This document shows, one piece after another, positions 19,091 to 29,413 of a stretch of 56,395 nt of DNA (positions are counted from its first letter, which is position 1; the number at the start of each line of letters is the position of its first letter). The notes under the pieces were generated by a model. The model ran no database searches and was not told the DNA's origin. It was given only the letters and a program-made list of their open reading frames with translations. The DNA is from an uncultured Planctomycetota bacterium (lineage in GTDB: Bacteria; Planctomycetota; Phycisphaerae; Phycisphaerales; UBA5793), in NCBI GenBank assembly GCA_900696685.1, contig CAADHA010000053.1, positions 1 to 56,395 on the forward strand. Direction: 5' to 3'. Both the position numbers and the translations under genes were made by a program.

Positions 19091-19195
19091 GCTCGGGGCG
19101 CTGCGGCAGTCAACGGGGCCGCGGCTGAGATGCACCCGTGGAACCTGATCAGTGAGCGGGGCCTGCCGAATCGGCCCGGTGAACTGCGGAGGGAA
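19091..19195 (+). promoter_or_regulatory. TPP riboswitch (THI element) upstream of thiC
   Basis: The leader contains the conserved TPP-sensing core: GGGGCGC, then GCGGCTGAGA, ACCCG, GAACCTGATC and finally GCGGAGGGAAGC. An unusual extra hairpin (GGGCC/GGCCC around 19159-19178) sits in the arm where most have a short UAAU-type loop. The last conserved stretch contains GGAGGGA, which is also the Shine-Dalgarno 8 nt before the ATG at 19203. Thiamine pyrophosphate binding would therefore hide the ribosome site, giving translational repression. Confidence 0.93.
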
Positions 19196-19202
19196 GCGAA
19201 CC

Positions 19203-21218
<2,016 letters not shown>

Positions 21219-21278
21219 GGACCGGTTCCGGCTCTTGAAGCGCGATCTGCAGTCAGTAATGAGGTTGCGGCGGCGGTG

Positions 21279-22499
21279 ATGGACAGCAGGTGCATAACTC
21301 GACTCGCGCTGCGCAACTACAAGAGCATTGAGCACTGCGACATCGAGCTCGATCCGTTGACCGTCCTTGTCGGTCGCAACGGCGTCGGCAAAAGCAACAT
21401 TCTGGATTCGCTTCGTTTCGTGGCGGATGCCCTGCGCAACACGCTTGAGTACGCAATCCGCGAGCGAGGGGGCATCGATCAGGTTCGTCGGAAGTCGCTC
21501 GGCGGCCGGCCGACCCACCCCGGAATTGCGCTGAAAATTCTGCTCCCCGACGGCCAGTCCGCCAGGTACTCGTTCACGATCGCCGCGGTGCCGGGGCGTG
21601 CTTTTCGAGTCGATCATGAGCGGTGCGACATGCATGATGCCGCGGGGCGGTCGATCCATTGGTTCGAGGTGGACAAAGGCGCTGTACGGTGGTCTCCCAA
21701 AACTGACCCGCCCGCCGCGGTCGATGACCGGCTGGTGCTGGTGGCGGCCTCCGGCGTGCGGGAGTTCCGACCCGTGTTCGACGTGCTCACCCGCATGACG
21801 TTTCACAACCTCAATCCGGAGTTGATGAAGTACCCTCAGCGACCCGAGCCGGGATCGCTGCTGGCGCACGATGGCCGAAACCTGGCGAGCGTCGTCAAGC
21901 AACTCGAGACGAATGCTCCAAAGGGACTGCAGAGGGTGCTGGAGTATCTGCAGGCGATCGGCGTATCGATCAATCGAATTGAGCACAAGCAGGCCGGAGC
22001 GTTGGAGACGATTCAGGTGTCGCAGGAAGTACAGGTGCCTGAAGGGACGCGCAACTCCAACTTCGATGCGATCGCACTTTCAGATGGCACCATTCGAGCG
22101 CTCGGAATCCTGGTTTCCCTGGTGTCGGCAAATGGAGCGGGGACGGGCGGCCCGTCCTTGATCGGAATTGAGGAACCGGAGACTGCTCTGCATCCCGCCG
22201 CTGCAGGCGCTTTGATGGACGCGCTGACCGAGGGTTCACAGCGGACTCAGTTGATCGTGACCTGCCACAGCCCTGATCTGCTCGAGCACGAGAACATCAC
22301 GCCGGCCATGATTCGTCCGGTGCTTCTCGAGAACGGCCGCACCGTCGTCGGCCGCGTAAACCCCGCGAAGGCTGATCTGCTTAAGCAGCATCTCACCACG
22401 GCCGGCGAACTGCTTCGTCTCGACCAGATGGAGCCCGATCCCGAGGACATCCGCCGCCAGCAGGAAGCCAAGGGCACGTTGTTCGAGTCGTTGACATGA
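21279..22499 (+). CDS. AAA ATPase (OLD-like, AAA_21 type), first gene of a two-gene cassette
   Basis: 406 residues. Walker A GRNGVGKS is at 32-39 after an ABC/SMC-like N-terminus (RLALRNYKSIEHCDIEL). A signature-like region (AIALSDGTIRALGIL) precedes Walker B LIGIEEPE, with Glu298-299, and an H-loop-like TCHSPDLL. This is the architecture of OLD-family and related defence ATPases, without a C-terminal TOPRIM domain. The next gene starts inside its stop (ATGA) and supplies a small TOPRIM-like protein. GTG 21276 directly before ATG 21279 is an alternative start. Role in phage defence is inference. Confidence 0.85.
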   Translation: MDSRCITRLALRNYKSIEHCDIELDPLTVLVGRNGVGKSNILDSLRFVADALRNTLEYAIRERGGIDQVRRKSLGGRPTHPGIALKILLPDGQSARYSFTIAAVPGRAFRVDHERCDMHDAAGRSIHWFEVDKGAVRWSPKTDPPAAVDDRLVLVAASGVREFRPVFDVLTRMTFHNLNPELMKYPQRPEPGSLLAHDGRNLASVVKQLETNAPKGLQRVLEYLQAIGVSINRIEHKQAGALETIQVSQEVQVPEGTRNSNFDAIALSDGTIRALGILVSLVSANGAGTGGPSLIGIEEPETALHPAAAGALMDALTEGSQRTQLIVTCHSPDLLEHENITPAMIRPVLLENGRTVVGRVNPAKADLLKQHLTTAGELLRLDQMEPDPEDIRRQQEAKGTLFESLT

Positions 22500-23044
22500 C
22501 GTTTACGATCGCGCCAATTGTGGAGGGTCATGGCGACGTTGCGGCGCTCCCCGTCCTTCTCCGGCGCATCCAGCCGTCTCTGCTGGTCGCTCGCCCGGTT
22601 CGCTTCCCCAGGAGCAGACTGCTGATCGACGAGCATCTCGATCGAGCGGTGCGCATCGCAGCATCGAACATCCGCGAGAAAGGCGCCGTCCTGCTCGTCG
22701 TGGATTCGGATGACGACTGCGCGGCGATACGTGGACCTGAGTTTGAGGAGCGGATGCGCAGGGTTCTCCCGCAGACGATGGTGCGCGCCGTGTTGGCCGT
22801 GCGCGAGTTCGAGGCGTGGATCGTCGGCGGAGATGCGCAGTATGGCGTCGAGGCGCCGGACACAGCCGGGGACCTCAAGGATCGAATTCGCGACCGCCAT
22901 GGCGTCTACAGCGAGGCAGCGGATCAACCTCGACTGACGAGCCGAATTGATATTGAACGGCTGGAGAAGTGTTCCAGATCCTTTCGGAAGTTGAGCAAAG
23001 TTGTCCGCGAGTTCATCGATTCGGCCGGACTTGGCGTTCGGTGA
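22496..23044 (+). CDS. DUF4276-family, TOPRIM-like protein, partner of the AAA ATPase
   Basis: 182 residues. IVEGHGD near the N-terminus (Glu10) and VVDSDDD (Asp70, 72-74) fit a TOPRIM-like metal site, and REFEAWIVG is typical of DUF4276. DUF4276 genes are commonly found next to AAA ATPases, as here with a 4-bp overlap, so the pair is almost certainly co-translated. By analogy with OLD nucleases, where ATPase and TOPRIM are fused, it may be the nuclease subunit of a split system. Function unproven. Confidence 0.75.
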   Translation: MTFTIAPIVEGHGDVAALPVLLRRIQPSLLVARPVRFPRSRLLIDEHLDRAVRIAASNIREKGAVLLVVDSDDDCAAIRGPEFEERMRRVLPQTMVRAVLAVREFEAWIVGGDAQYGVEAPDTAGDLKDRIRDRHGVYSEAADQPRLTSRIDIERLEKCSRSFRKLSKVVREFIDSAGLGVR

Positions 23045-23152
23045 GTCCCGGGTCAGACACGTGTGTGCGCTCCCCGTCTGCAGCGATGTGAATATCCGCA
23101 GGTTGGTCTCATGGGAATTGGCCCTGGCGCACCACGGTCGCAACGATCCCTC

Positions 23153-23794
23153 ATGCCGCGAACGCTTCGACGCTGCGAATGGGCCAGGACCGACCTCTCC
23201 ATCGCCTACCACGATGAGCAGTGGGGCGTGCCAACGCATGATGACCGCGTGCTCTTCGAGTTCCTCATTCTCGAAGGGGCGCAGGCGGGGCTGAGTTGGG
23301 AGACGATTCTCAAAAAGCGCGAGAACTACCGCAAGGCGTTCGCGCACTTCGACCCGGCGAAGGTGGCCCGCTTCACGCAACGCGACTTCAACCGCCTCGT
23401 GAAGGACGCCGGCATCGTGCGCAACCGCCTCAAGATCGAGTCCGCGATTGACAACGCCAAAGCCTTTCTGAAGGTTCAAGAGGAGTTCGGCTCCTTCGAC
23501 GCGTTCATCTGGCGCTTCGTCGAGGGCCGGCCGATTCTCAACCGCTGGAACTCGCTCAGGGAGATTCCCGCGAAGACAGCCGTCTCGGACGCGATGAGCA
23601 AGGCTCTCAAGAGACGGGGCTTCCGCTTCGTCGGCTCGACGATCTGCTACGCCTACATGCAGGCGATGGGACTGGTCAACGACCACACCGTCGGCTGCTT
23701 TCGCCGCCAGGAGGTCAGTTCCGCTCGCGGCGGCCGGCTCGCTGAGGGGGCAGGGCGGCGGGCCGGGGTCGATCCCCTAATAGACGCTAAATAG
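23153..23794 (+). CDS. tag: 3-methyladenine-DNA glycosylase I
   Basis: Removes 3-methyladenine from alkylated DNA. The Tag zinc ligands are all present: Cys8 and His20 (CEWARTDLSIAYHDEQWG) and His178 and Cys182 (NDHTVGCF). EGAQAGLSWETILKKRENYR is the family core. ATG 23153 puts Cys8 near the N-terminus as in the family. The C-terminal tail after the zinc site is short and Gly/Arg-rich. About 110 bp separate it from the DUF4276 gene, so it is probably a separate unit. Confidence 0.94.
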   Translation: MPRTLRRCEWARTDLSIAYHDEQWGVPTHDDRVLFEFLILEGAQAGLSWETILKKRENYRKAFAHFDPAKVARFTQRDFNRLVKDAGIVRNRLKIESAIDNAKAFLKVQEEFGSFDAFIWRFVEGRPILNRWNSLREIPAKTAVSDAMSKALKRRGFRFVGSTICYAYMQAMGLVNDHTVGCFRRQEVSSARGGRLAEGAGRRAGVDPLIDAK

Positions 23795-23804
23795 ATCGAT
23801 TTAT
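23791..23804. promoter_or_regulatory. AT-rich imperfect palindrome upstream of ric
   Basis: ATAGATCGATTTAT is a 14-bp near-palindrome (one mismatched pair) in an AT-rich patch that stands out from the GC-rich background, about 110 bp before the ric ATG and overlapping the tag stop codon. ric genes are often under nitric-oxide or redox regulators, so this is a candidate operator. The regulator is not identified. Confidence 0.3.
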
Positions 23805-23911
23805 CTTGAAACTTGGCGCCGCGAGGGTACGATCTCATCAAAAGCGACCTGCCTTGCCATCGGTGCGGGATCGCGTTGCGCCACAACCCACCACCGATCA
23901 CGGAGTCTCCC

Positions 23912-24631
23912 ATGCCCACCCTCACCCCCGAAACGTCAGTCGGCGAACTCGTCGCCCAGCGGCCCGCCCTCTCCCGCCTTTTCGAGCGCCTCGGCATCGA
24001 CTACTGCTGTGGCGGAAAACAGCCGCTCGCGCTGGCCTGCCGAGATCGCGGGCTTGATGCGGCGACGGTCTTCGCCATGCTTGAAGCGGCCGTCGCCTCC
24101 GCCGCGCCGGTTGACGAGGTCGATGCCGCCTCGATGTCGCTCACCGAACTGGCCGACCACATCGAGGAGACGCACCACGCCTATCTCAAGCACGAACTGC
24201 CGCGCCTGCGCCACCTCGCCTTTCGGGTTGCCAACGCCCACGGCCAGCGTCTCCCCTGGACGAATCAACTCGCGCAGGTCGTCGAGGGCTTTGTGCGCGA
24301 ACTTCAGTCCCACATGATGAAGGAAGAGCAGATTCTCTTCCCCATGGTGCGGCAGATCGACGCGGCCGAGAAGGCGCAGGAGTTCCACTGCGGCTCGCTC
24401 GCCAACCCCATCCGCGTCATGGAGGCCGAGCATCAGGAAGCCGGCGATGCGCTCGCAACGATGCGGACGCTTTCAAGTGGTTTCACGCCTCCGCCTGACG
24501 CCTGCAACACGTTCCGCGCCCTCCTCGACGGCCTCAAGCAACTCGAAGCTGACATGCACCAGCACGTCCACAAGGAGAACAACGTGCTCTTTCCGCGGGC
24601 GCTGGAGCGCGAGGCGGCGCTGGCGGATTGA
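23912..24631 (+). CDS. ric: Iron-sulfur cluster repair protein, Ric/YtfE/ScdA family
   Basis: 239-residue diiron protein repairing Fe-S clusters after nitrosative or oxidative damage. The N-terminal ScdA_N domain carries GIDYCCGG. The hemerythrin-like C-terminal domain has the His/Glu ligands in EETHHAYLKHELPRL, MKEEQILFP, EAEHQEAGDAL and DMHQHVHKENNVLFPRAL. ATG 23912 begins right at the conserved MPTLTPETSVGELV start. The gene stands alone after tag; the palindrome at 23791 may control it. Confidence 0.93.
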   Translation: MPTLTPETSVGELVAQRPALSRLFERLGIDYCCGGKQPLALACRDRGLDAATVFAMLEAAVASAAPVDEVDAASMSLTELADHIEETHHAYLKHELPRLRHLAFRVANAHGQRLPWTNQLAQVVEGFVRELQSHMMKEEQILFPMVRQIDAAEKAQEFHCGSLANPIRVMEAEHQEAGDALATMRTLSSGFTPPPDACNTFRALLDGLKQLEADMHQHVHKENNVLFPRALEREAALAD

Positions 24632-24940
24632 TGGATTGGCGCGGCCGTCGGCGTGGCATGGCCTGGCGCTTCGCCTGGCTATGCCGTGCGGGCAAGGACG
24701 ATTGTTCCCGCATGCCGCGACGGCATAGCGACGCGCCTTCGGCAGACTCAGGCCCGGGAAACGCGACGTATGTGACCCCGGAATGCTCACGAGCGCTCGC
24801 ATCGTCTGCACAGCCTCCCTGCGGGGCCGCGGTGCGCGTCCGGCGTCGAGATTCTGCAGCCGCCCCCCCTCGCGCGACGATGAACCATTCCGGAGAGGCT
24901 GCGCGCAGTGATCGCGCCGGCCGTCGGAAAGGACTCCGTC
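24632..24940. other. Intergenic stretch after ric with hairpin and dispersed repeat
   Basis: 309 bp with no supported gene. It starts with a 33-bp repeat copy (24653-24685). A long imperfect hairpin follows: GCTATGCCGT (24678-24687) pairs with ACGGCATAGC (24720-24729), with an inner GCGGG/CCCGC stem. This could end ric transcription. The remainder holds AAAGGA before the ATG at 24941. Confidence 0.5.
24653..24685 (+). repeat. 33-bp dispersed repeat, copy 1
   Basis: Begins GTGGCATGGCCTGGCGCTTC. It matches the reverse complement of 26418-26450 at 27 of 33 positions by eye. Both copies lie just downstream of a gene, as expected for a REP- or MITE-like element. Confidence 0.5.
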
Positions 24941-26335
24941 ATGCACGAGTCGTCGCCGGTCGAGCGGATCGCGGTCGTCGGCCTCGGGAAACTCGGCTCG
25001 CCAATTGCCGCGTGCCTTGCCGCCACGGGCTACACCGTCCTCGGCGTGGACACCGACCCGGCCAAGGTCGAGGCGATCAACTCCGGCCGTGCCCCGGTCC
25101 GCGAGACCGATCTTGACGCGATGATCGCCCGCTGCGAAGGGCGGCTGACCGCGACGACGGAGATCGACCGGGCCGTCGATCAGGCCGACGCGACGCTCAT
25201 CATGGTGCCCACACCCAGCGATCCCGACGGGCGCTTCTCGCTCAAGTTCGTCCTTGCAGCCGTGCGCGCCGCGGGCCGGGCGCTGCGATTGCGTCGCGGA
25301 TACCACCTTCTAAGCGTGTGCAGCACCGTGATGCCCGGCGCCACGGGCGGGGAGATCCGCGAGGCGCTCGAACTCGCCTCGGGCCGGCCCGTCGGCGAGG
25401 CGCTGGGCCTGTGCTACAGCCCCGAGTTCATCGCGCTGGGCAGCGTCATCCGCGACTACCTGCACCCCGACATGGTGCTCATCGGCGAGTCAGACCGGCG
25501 CGCGGGCGATGCGCTTGAACGTATCTACCGAACGGTCTGCCGCAATGAGCCGGTCGTGCAGCGGATGAGTTTCATCAATGCCGAACTGACCAAGATCGCG
25601 GTGAACTCCTACATCACGACGAAGATCACCTTCGCGAACATGATCGCGGGGATCTGCCAGCACCTGCCCGGCGCGGATGTCGATGTGGTAACGGGCGCGC
25701 TGGGATGCGACAGCCGCATCGGCCGCAGGTATCTCAAGGGGGCCGTGGGCTACGGCGGGCCGTGCTTCCCGCGCGACAACGTCGCGCTGGCGCGGGCGGC
25801 TGACCTGGCTGCGGCCGGCGCCGATCTTGCCCGCACCGTCGATGCCGTCAACCGGCGGGAAGTCCGCCGCCTGGCCGATCTCGTGCGCACGCACCTGACG
25901 GATTCGCAGCACACCGTCGGCGTACTCGGCCTCTCATACAAACCCCATACGGATGTCATCGAACAGTCGCAGGGGCTGTTGCTCACGCAGTTGCTGGCGA
26001 GCGAGGGCGTGCCGGTGATCGTGCATGACCCGGCGGCGATTGAGAACGCGCGCGGCGTGCTCGGCGACGACGTGCGCTTCGCGGCGACGATCGAGGAGTG
26101 CCTCCAAGCCGCGGATGTGATCGTCATCACGACTCCCTGGCCGCAATACGCCGGGCTGACCTTGTCGATGCTCAGCGGCGCGGGCCGGCGGAGGCGCCTC
26201 ATCGACTGCTGGCGCTGCGTCGAGGATGCGGTCCTGCGCGAGAGCGCAGACTACATCGCCATCGGCCTCGGCCCGCGCCAGGCGGCTGCGGATGTCGATA
26301 TTCGAGTGAATGCGGCGTCGCTCCAGGTGGCGTAG
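24941..26335 (+). CDS. UDP-glucose/GDP-mannose dehydrogenase family (UDP-sugar dehydrogenase)
   Basis: About 464 residues. Three domains: NAD-binding (AVVGLGKLGSPIAACLAATG), central (SPEFIALGSVIRDYLHPDMV; AVNSYITTKITFANM) and C-terminal (GVLGLSYKPHTDV; VIVITTPWPQY). The catalytic Cys is in GYGGPCFPRDN. The enzyme oxidises a nucleotide-activated hexose to a uronate (UDP-glucuronate or a ManNAc-uronate type); the substrate is not readable with confidence. ATG 24941 has AAAGGA upstream; GTG 24908 is an alternative. It converges with the GME-like gene. Confidence 0.9.
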   Translation: MHESSPVERIAVVGLGKLGSPIAACLAATGYTVLGVDTDPAKVEAINSGRAPVRETDLDAMIARCEGRLTATTEIDRAVDQADATLIMVPTPSDPDGRFSLKFVLAAVRAAGRALRLRRGYHLLSVCSTVMPGATGGEIREALELASGRPVGEALGLCYSPEFIALGSVIRDYLHPDMVLIGESDRRAGDALERIYRTVCRNEPVVQRMSFINAELTKIAVNSYITTKITFANMIAGICQHLPGADVDVVTGALGCDSRIGRRYLKGAVGYGGPCFPRDNVALARAADLAAAGADLARTVDAVNRREVRRLADLVRTHLTDSQHTVGVLGLSYKPHTDVIEQSQGLLLTQLLASEGVPVIVHDPAAIENARGVLGDDVRFAATIEECLQAADVIVITTPWPQYAGLTLSMLSGAGRRRRLIDCWRCVEDAVLRESADYIAIGLGPRQAAADVDIRVNAASLQVA

Positions 26336-26348
26336 CGCCCATCGCGGT

Positions 26349-26450
26349 GTGGCAGGGCGTCGCACTTCGCGCCGCTCCGCCGCAAGCGCAGGCGCGATCG
26401 AACGCCCCTCGACGTCCGGCAAAGTCACGCGAAGCGCGAGACCATGCCAC
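26349..26450. repeat. 102-bp element with terminal inverted repeats
   Basis: The left end (26349-26372, GTGGCAGGGCGTCGCACTTC...) and the reverse complement of the right end (26427-26450, GTGGCATGGTCTCGCGCTTC...) agree at 19 of 24 positions by eye. The right 33 bp is the second copy of the repeat at 24653. It fills the gap between two convergent genes and could fold into a long hairpin serving as a bidirectional terminator, or be a MITE remnant. Confidence 0.5.
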
Positions 26451-26462
26451 CCGACGTGGCGA

Positions 26463-27464
26463 TTACGCCGCGACGGTGCGGCGACGGCGAGAAACGGACG
26501 GGCGCACCGTCTTCGCCACTTCGCCTTCGATCCATTCGTAGGTCGTCGCGAGTCCCTCTTCGAGGTCGATCGTCGGCTCCCAGCCGAGCACATCGCGCAG
26601 TTTCGAGTTGTCCGAGTTGCGGCCGCGCACCCCCATCGGGCCGTCGATGTGGCGGATGCGGATTTCAATTCCCGCGATGCCGGCGATCAGGTGCGCGAGG
26701 TCGTTGATCGAGATGAGGCGGTCCGATCCGAGGTTGAGCGCCTCGGCGCAGTCGGATTCCATGATGCGCACGATGCCCTGAACGCAATCATCGATGTAGC
26801 AGAACGAGCGCGTCTGCTCGCCATCGCCCCAGATTTCGATTTCATCGTTGCCGCTGAGTTTGGCGCGGGCGATCTTGCGACAGAGCGCGGCCGGGGCCTT
26901 CTCGCGCCCTCCGTCCCACGTGCCGTACGGCCCGTAGATGTTGTGGAAGCGGGCCATGCGCGTCGGCAGGCCGTAGTCCCCGCTGTAGTGCTCGCAGAGT
27001 TTCTCCGTCGTGAGTTTCTCCCAGCCGTAGGCGTCCTGCGGCTGTGCGGGATAGGCATCCGCCTCCTTGAGGGGCGTGACGTTCGTCTCCGTCTGGCGAT
27101 ACTCGGGATAGACGCACGCGGAAGAGGTGTAGAAGTAGCGCGACACTCCGTTGACGCGCGCGGCCTCGATCGTGTGCAGGTTGATGAGCAGGTTGTTGTG
27201 GAGGATTTCGGCGTGGTGGCAGGAGATGAAGCCCATGCCGCCCATGTCCGCCGCGAGCGCGTAGACCTCATCCACATCGCGCGTCGCCGCCAGGCAATCC
27301 TCCCAGCGCCGAAGGTCACACACCTGGAACTCGTCTGCATCGGTGCGGGTGAACTCGGGGTGCTTGAGATCAGCTCCGCGCACCCAGTGGCCGCGGGCGC
27401 GGAGGAAGGAGACGAGGTGGTGGCCGATGAATCCGCCGGCTCCGGTAACGAGAATGCGCGACAT
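26463..27464 (-). CDS. GDP-mannose 3,5-epimerase-like NAD-dependent epimerase
   Basis: 333-residue extended SDR. The NAD loop TGAGGFIGHH is at the N-terminus, and SSACVYPEYRQTETNV plus DAYPAQPQDAYGWEKL contain the catalytic Ser/Tyr/Lys. These stretches and FHNIYGPYGTWDGGREKAPAA closely resemble plant GDP-mannose 3,5-epimerase, which makes GDP-L-galactose. ATG 27464 starts directly at MSRILVTGAGG. Activity on another nucleotide sugar is possible. The neighbours also modify activated sugars, suggesting supply for surface polysaccharide. Confidence 0.85.
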   Translation of the reverse strand: MSRILVTGAGGFIGHHLVSFLRARGHWVRGADLKHPEFTRTDADEFQVCDLRRWEDCLAATRDVDEVYALAADMGGMGFISCHHAEILHNNLLINLHTIEAARVNGVSRYFYTSSACVYPEYRQTETNVTPLKEADAYPAQPQDAYGWEKLTTEKLCEHYSGDYGLPTRMARFHNIYGPYGTWDGGREKAPAALCRKIARAKLSGNDEIEIWGDGEQTRSFCYIDDCVQGIVRIMESDCAEALNLGSDRLISINDLAHLIAGIAGIEIRIRHIDGPMGVRGRNSDNSKLRDVLGWEPTIDLEEGLATTYEWIEGEVAKTVRPSVSRRRRTVAA

Positions 27465-27675
27465 GGCATGGCTCCGGGTCTGCTGGTCGTGATGGGGGCG
27501 GGAATCGCCCCGCCACACGTGTTATCGGCAATCGTGGAGCGCGACGTGTGAAATCGCGCGCCCCAGGACGCTGATGGGCGGCGACCCGAAGGCTCGGTTC
27601 CGGGGAGCGCGTCGATTGGCAAATGCAAGGGCGAAACTGCATCCTGCTTCCATGCGCGGCCGATAACAGATTGCC

Positions 27676-29274
27676 ATGGCCCCGTCCCCAACGACGCAGA
27701 GCAAGATTCTCAGTCTGCCCACGCTTCTCGCCCGCTGCCGCGAAGCCCGCGAGCAGGGCCGGCAGATCGTCCACTGCCACGGCTGCTTCGACATCGTCCA
27801 TCCCGGTCACGTGCGGCATCTCGAGTTTGCCGCCCGCCTCGGCGACCTCCTGCTCGTCACCATCTCCGGCGACGGGCTGATCGACAAGGGCACCGGCCGG
27901 CCGCTCATCCCCGAGCGCCTCCGCGCTGAGAATCTCGCCGCACTCAACTGCGTGGACTGGGTGTACATCGACCCGCATCCGACGGCCCTCGAAGTCATCA
28001 ACCAGGTCAAGCCTGATGTCTATCTCAAGGGGCGCGAGTACGAGAGCAACCGCGACCCGCGCTTCCTCGCCGAGCGCGAGGCGGTCGAAGCGCATGGCGG
28101 GCGGGTGGTCTTCTCCTGCGGCGACATCGTCTTCAGTTCAAGCGCGCTCATCGCCGCGCTGACGGACAACCACGATCCGATCGACCGGGCGCTGGAACAC
28201 CTCGGCGAGAACAACGACCTGCGCCCCTCGACGCTCGAGGGGATCGTCGATGAGTTTGCCGGCAAGCGGATCATCGTCATCGGCGAGCCGATCATCGATC
28301 GCTACGTGCATTGCGAGCGGCCGGAGGTGGCGTCGGAGAGTCCGGTGATGACGCTGCGGCCAATGCAGAGCCAGACGTTTGACGGCGGCGCGGCGATCAT
28401 CTGCCGGCATCTCGCTTCGCTCGGAGCGCGGGCGCAACTTGTGACCGCCCTTCCGCCGCGCGATGATGCGGCCGTGCTCCTCGTCGAACGCCTCCGCGCG
28501 CAGGGAATCGAAACGCGGCACATCGAGTCCGATGCGCCTGTGACTGAAAAGCAGCGGTACCTCGTGGGCGCGCAGAAGGTCATGAAGGTCGATCTCGGGC
28601 GCACAATGACGATCGACGAGCGCGGCCGGAGCGCGTTCGTCCAACTGGCGCTCGAAGCGACGTGCGACGAGGGCGGGGCGGATGGCGTGATCTTCGCCGA
28701 CTTCGGCCAAGGGCTGCTCACGCCGGCGACGCTCGATCGGCTCATTGCGCAATTGCGCCCGCGCGTGCGCATCATGTCCGGCGATGTCTCCGGCAAGCGC
28801 GCCAGTCTGCTGCGCCTGCGGCACCTCGATCTCGTGTGCCCGACGGAGATCGAGTTGCGTGAGGCGATGAGCGACTTCGCCGAAGGGCTTGGCGCCGTCG
28901 TGTGGCGCTGGCTGGAGCGCACCGGCGTGCAGTCGGCGCTGGTTACAATGGGCGCGGAAGGCGTCATCGCCTTCTCACGCCGCACCGGCTCGCAGCCCCG
29001 TCTCACCGACCTGCCTGTGCGGCTCAGAAGCGATCACATCCCCGGCCTCGGGCCGATCGGCATTGATCCGCTCGGCTGCGGCGACGCGCTGCTCTCGGCG
29101 GCGACACTGGCGCTGACTGCCGGCGCGGACCTGGTGCAGGCGGGCTACCTCGGCAGTCTCGCGGCCTCGATCGAATCTCGGCAGCTGGGAAACGTTCCCG
29201 TCGGCGCCGCGGGACTGCGCGCCGAGTGGCAGCGCCTTGCCGCACGCCACCTGCTCATCGCCTCCGCAGTGTGA
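27676..29274 (+). CDS. Bifunctional nucleotidyltransferase/sugar kinase, HldE-like with reversed domain order
   Basis: 532 residues. The first ~160 are a cytidylyltransferase-type domain (HCHGCFDIVHPGHVRHLEF with HPGH; VYLKGREYE). Residues ~190-525 are a PfkB/ribokinase-type kinase (IVIGEPIIDRYVHCERPEVA; FDGGAAIICRHLASLGA; DPLGCGDALLSA with the catalytic Asp). HldE/RfaE of LPS heptose synthesis has these activities in the opposite order. Likely product: a nucleotide-activated heptose or related sugar. Divergent from the GME-like gene. Confidence 0.82.
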   Translation: MAPSPTTQSKILSLPTLLARCREAREQGRQIVHCHGCFDIVHPGHVRHLEFAARLGDLLLVTISGDGLIDKGTGRPLIPERLRAENLAALNCVDWVYIDPHPTALEVINQVKPDVYLKGREYESNRDPRFLAEREAVEAHGGRVVFSCGDIVFSSSALIAALTDNHDPIDRALEHLGENNDLRPSTLEGIVDEFAGKRIIVIGEPIIDRYVHCERPEVASESPVMTLRPMQSQTFDGGAAIICRHLASLGARAQLVTALPPRDDAAVLLVERLRAQGIETRHIESDAPVTEKQRYLVGAQKVMKVDLGRTMTIDERGRSAFVQLALEATCDEGGADGVIFADFGQGLLTPATLDRLIAQLRPRVRIMSGDVSGKRASLLRLRHLDLVCPTEIELREAMSDFAEGLGAVVWRWLERTGVQSALVTMGAEGVIAFSRRTGSQPRLTDLPVRLRSDHIPGLGPIGIDPLGCGDALLSAATLALTAGADLVQAGYLGSLAASIESRQLGNVPVGAAGLRAEWQRLAARHLLIASAV

Positions 29275-29310
29275 GCCGCTTGCGGGTTGGCGAGTTGATG
29301 CACGCCCGCT

Positions 29311-29348
29311 CGCTCCCCTCCGCAAGGCCTTCGGGTCGCGGCTCAACA
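29311..29348 (+). repeat. 38-bp dispersed intergenic repeat, copy A
   Basis: Begins CGCTCCCCTCCGCAAGGCCT. It matches 50764-50800 with few differences and one indel. It lies shortly after a stop codon and before a TATGCT box (29362-29367), just as copy B does. GGCCTTCGGGTC can form a short hairpin with wobble pairs. Confidence 0.5.
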
Positions 29349-29413
29349 CGGCTTGCGCGCATATGCTGGTTTCTCACAGACCCACGCATCTGCCGCGAAC
29401 GAAGGGAGAAACC

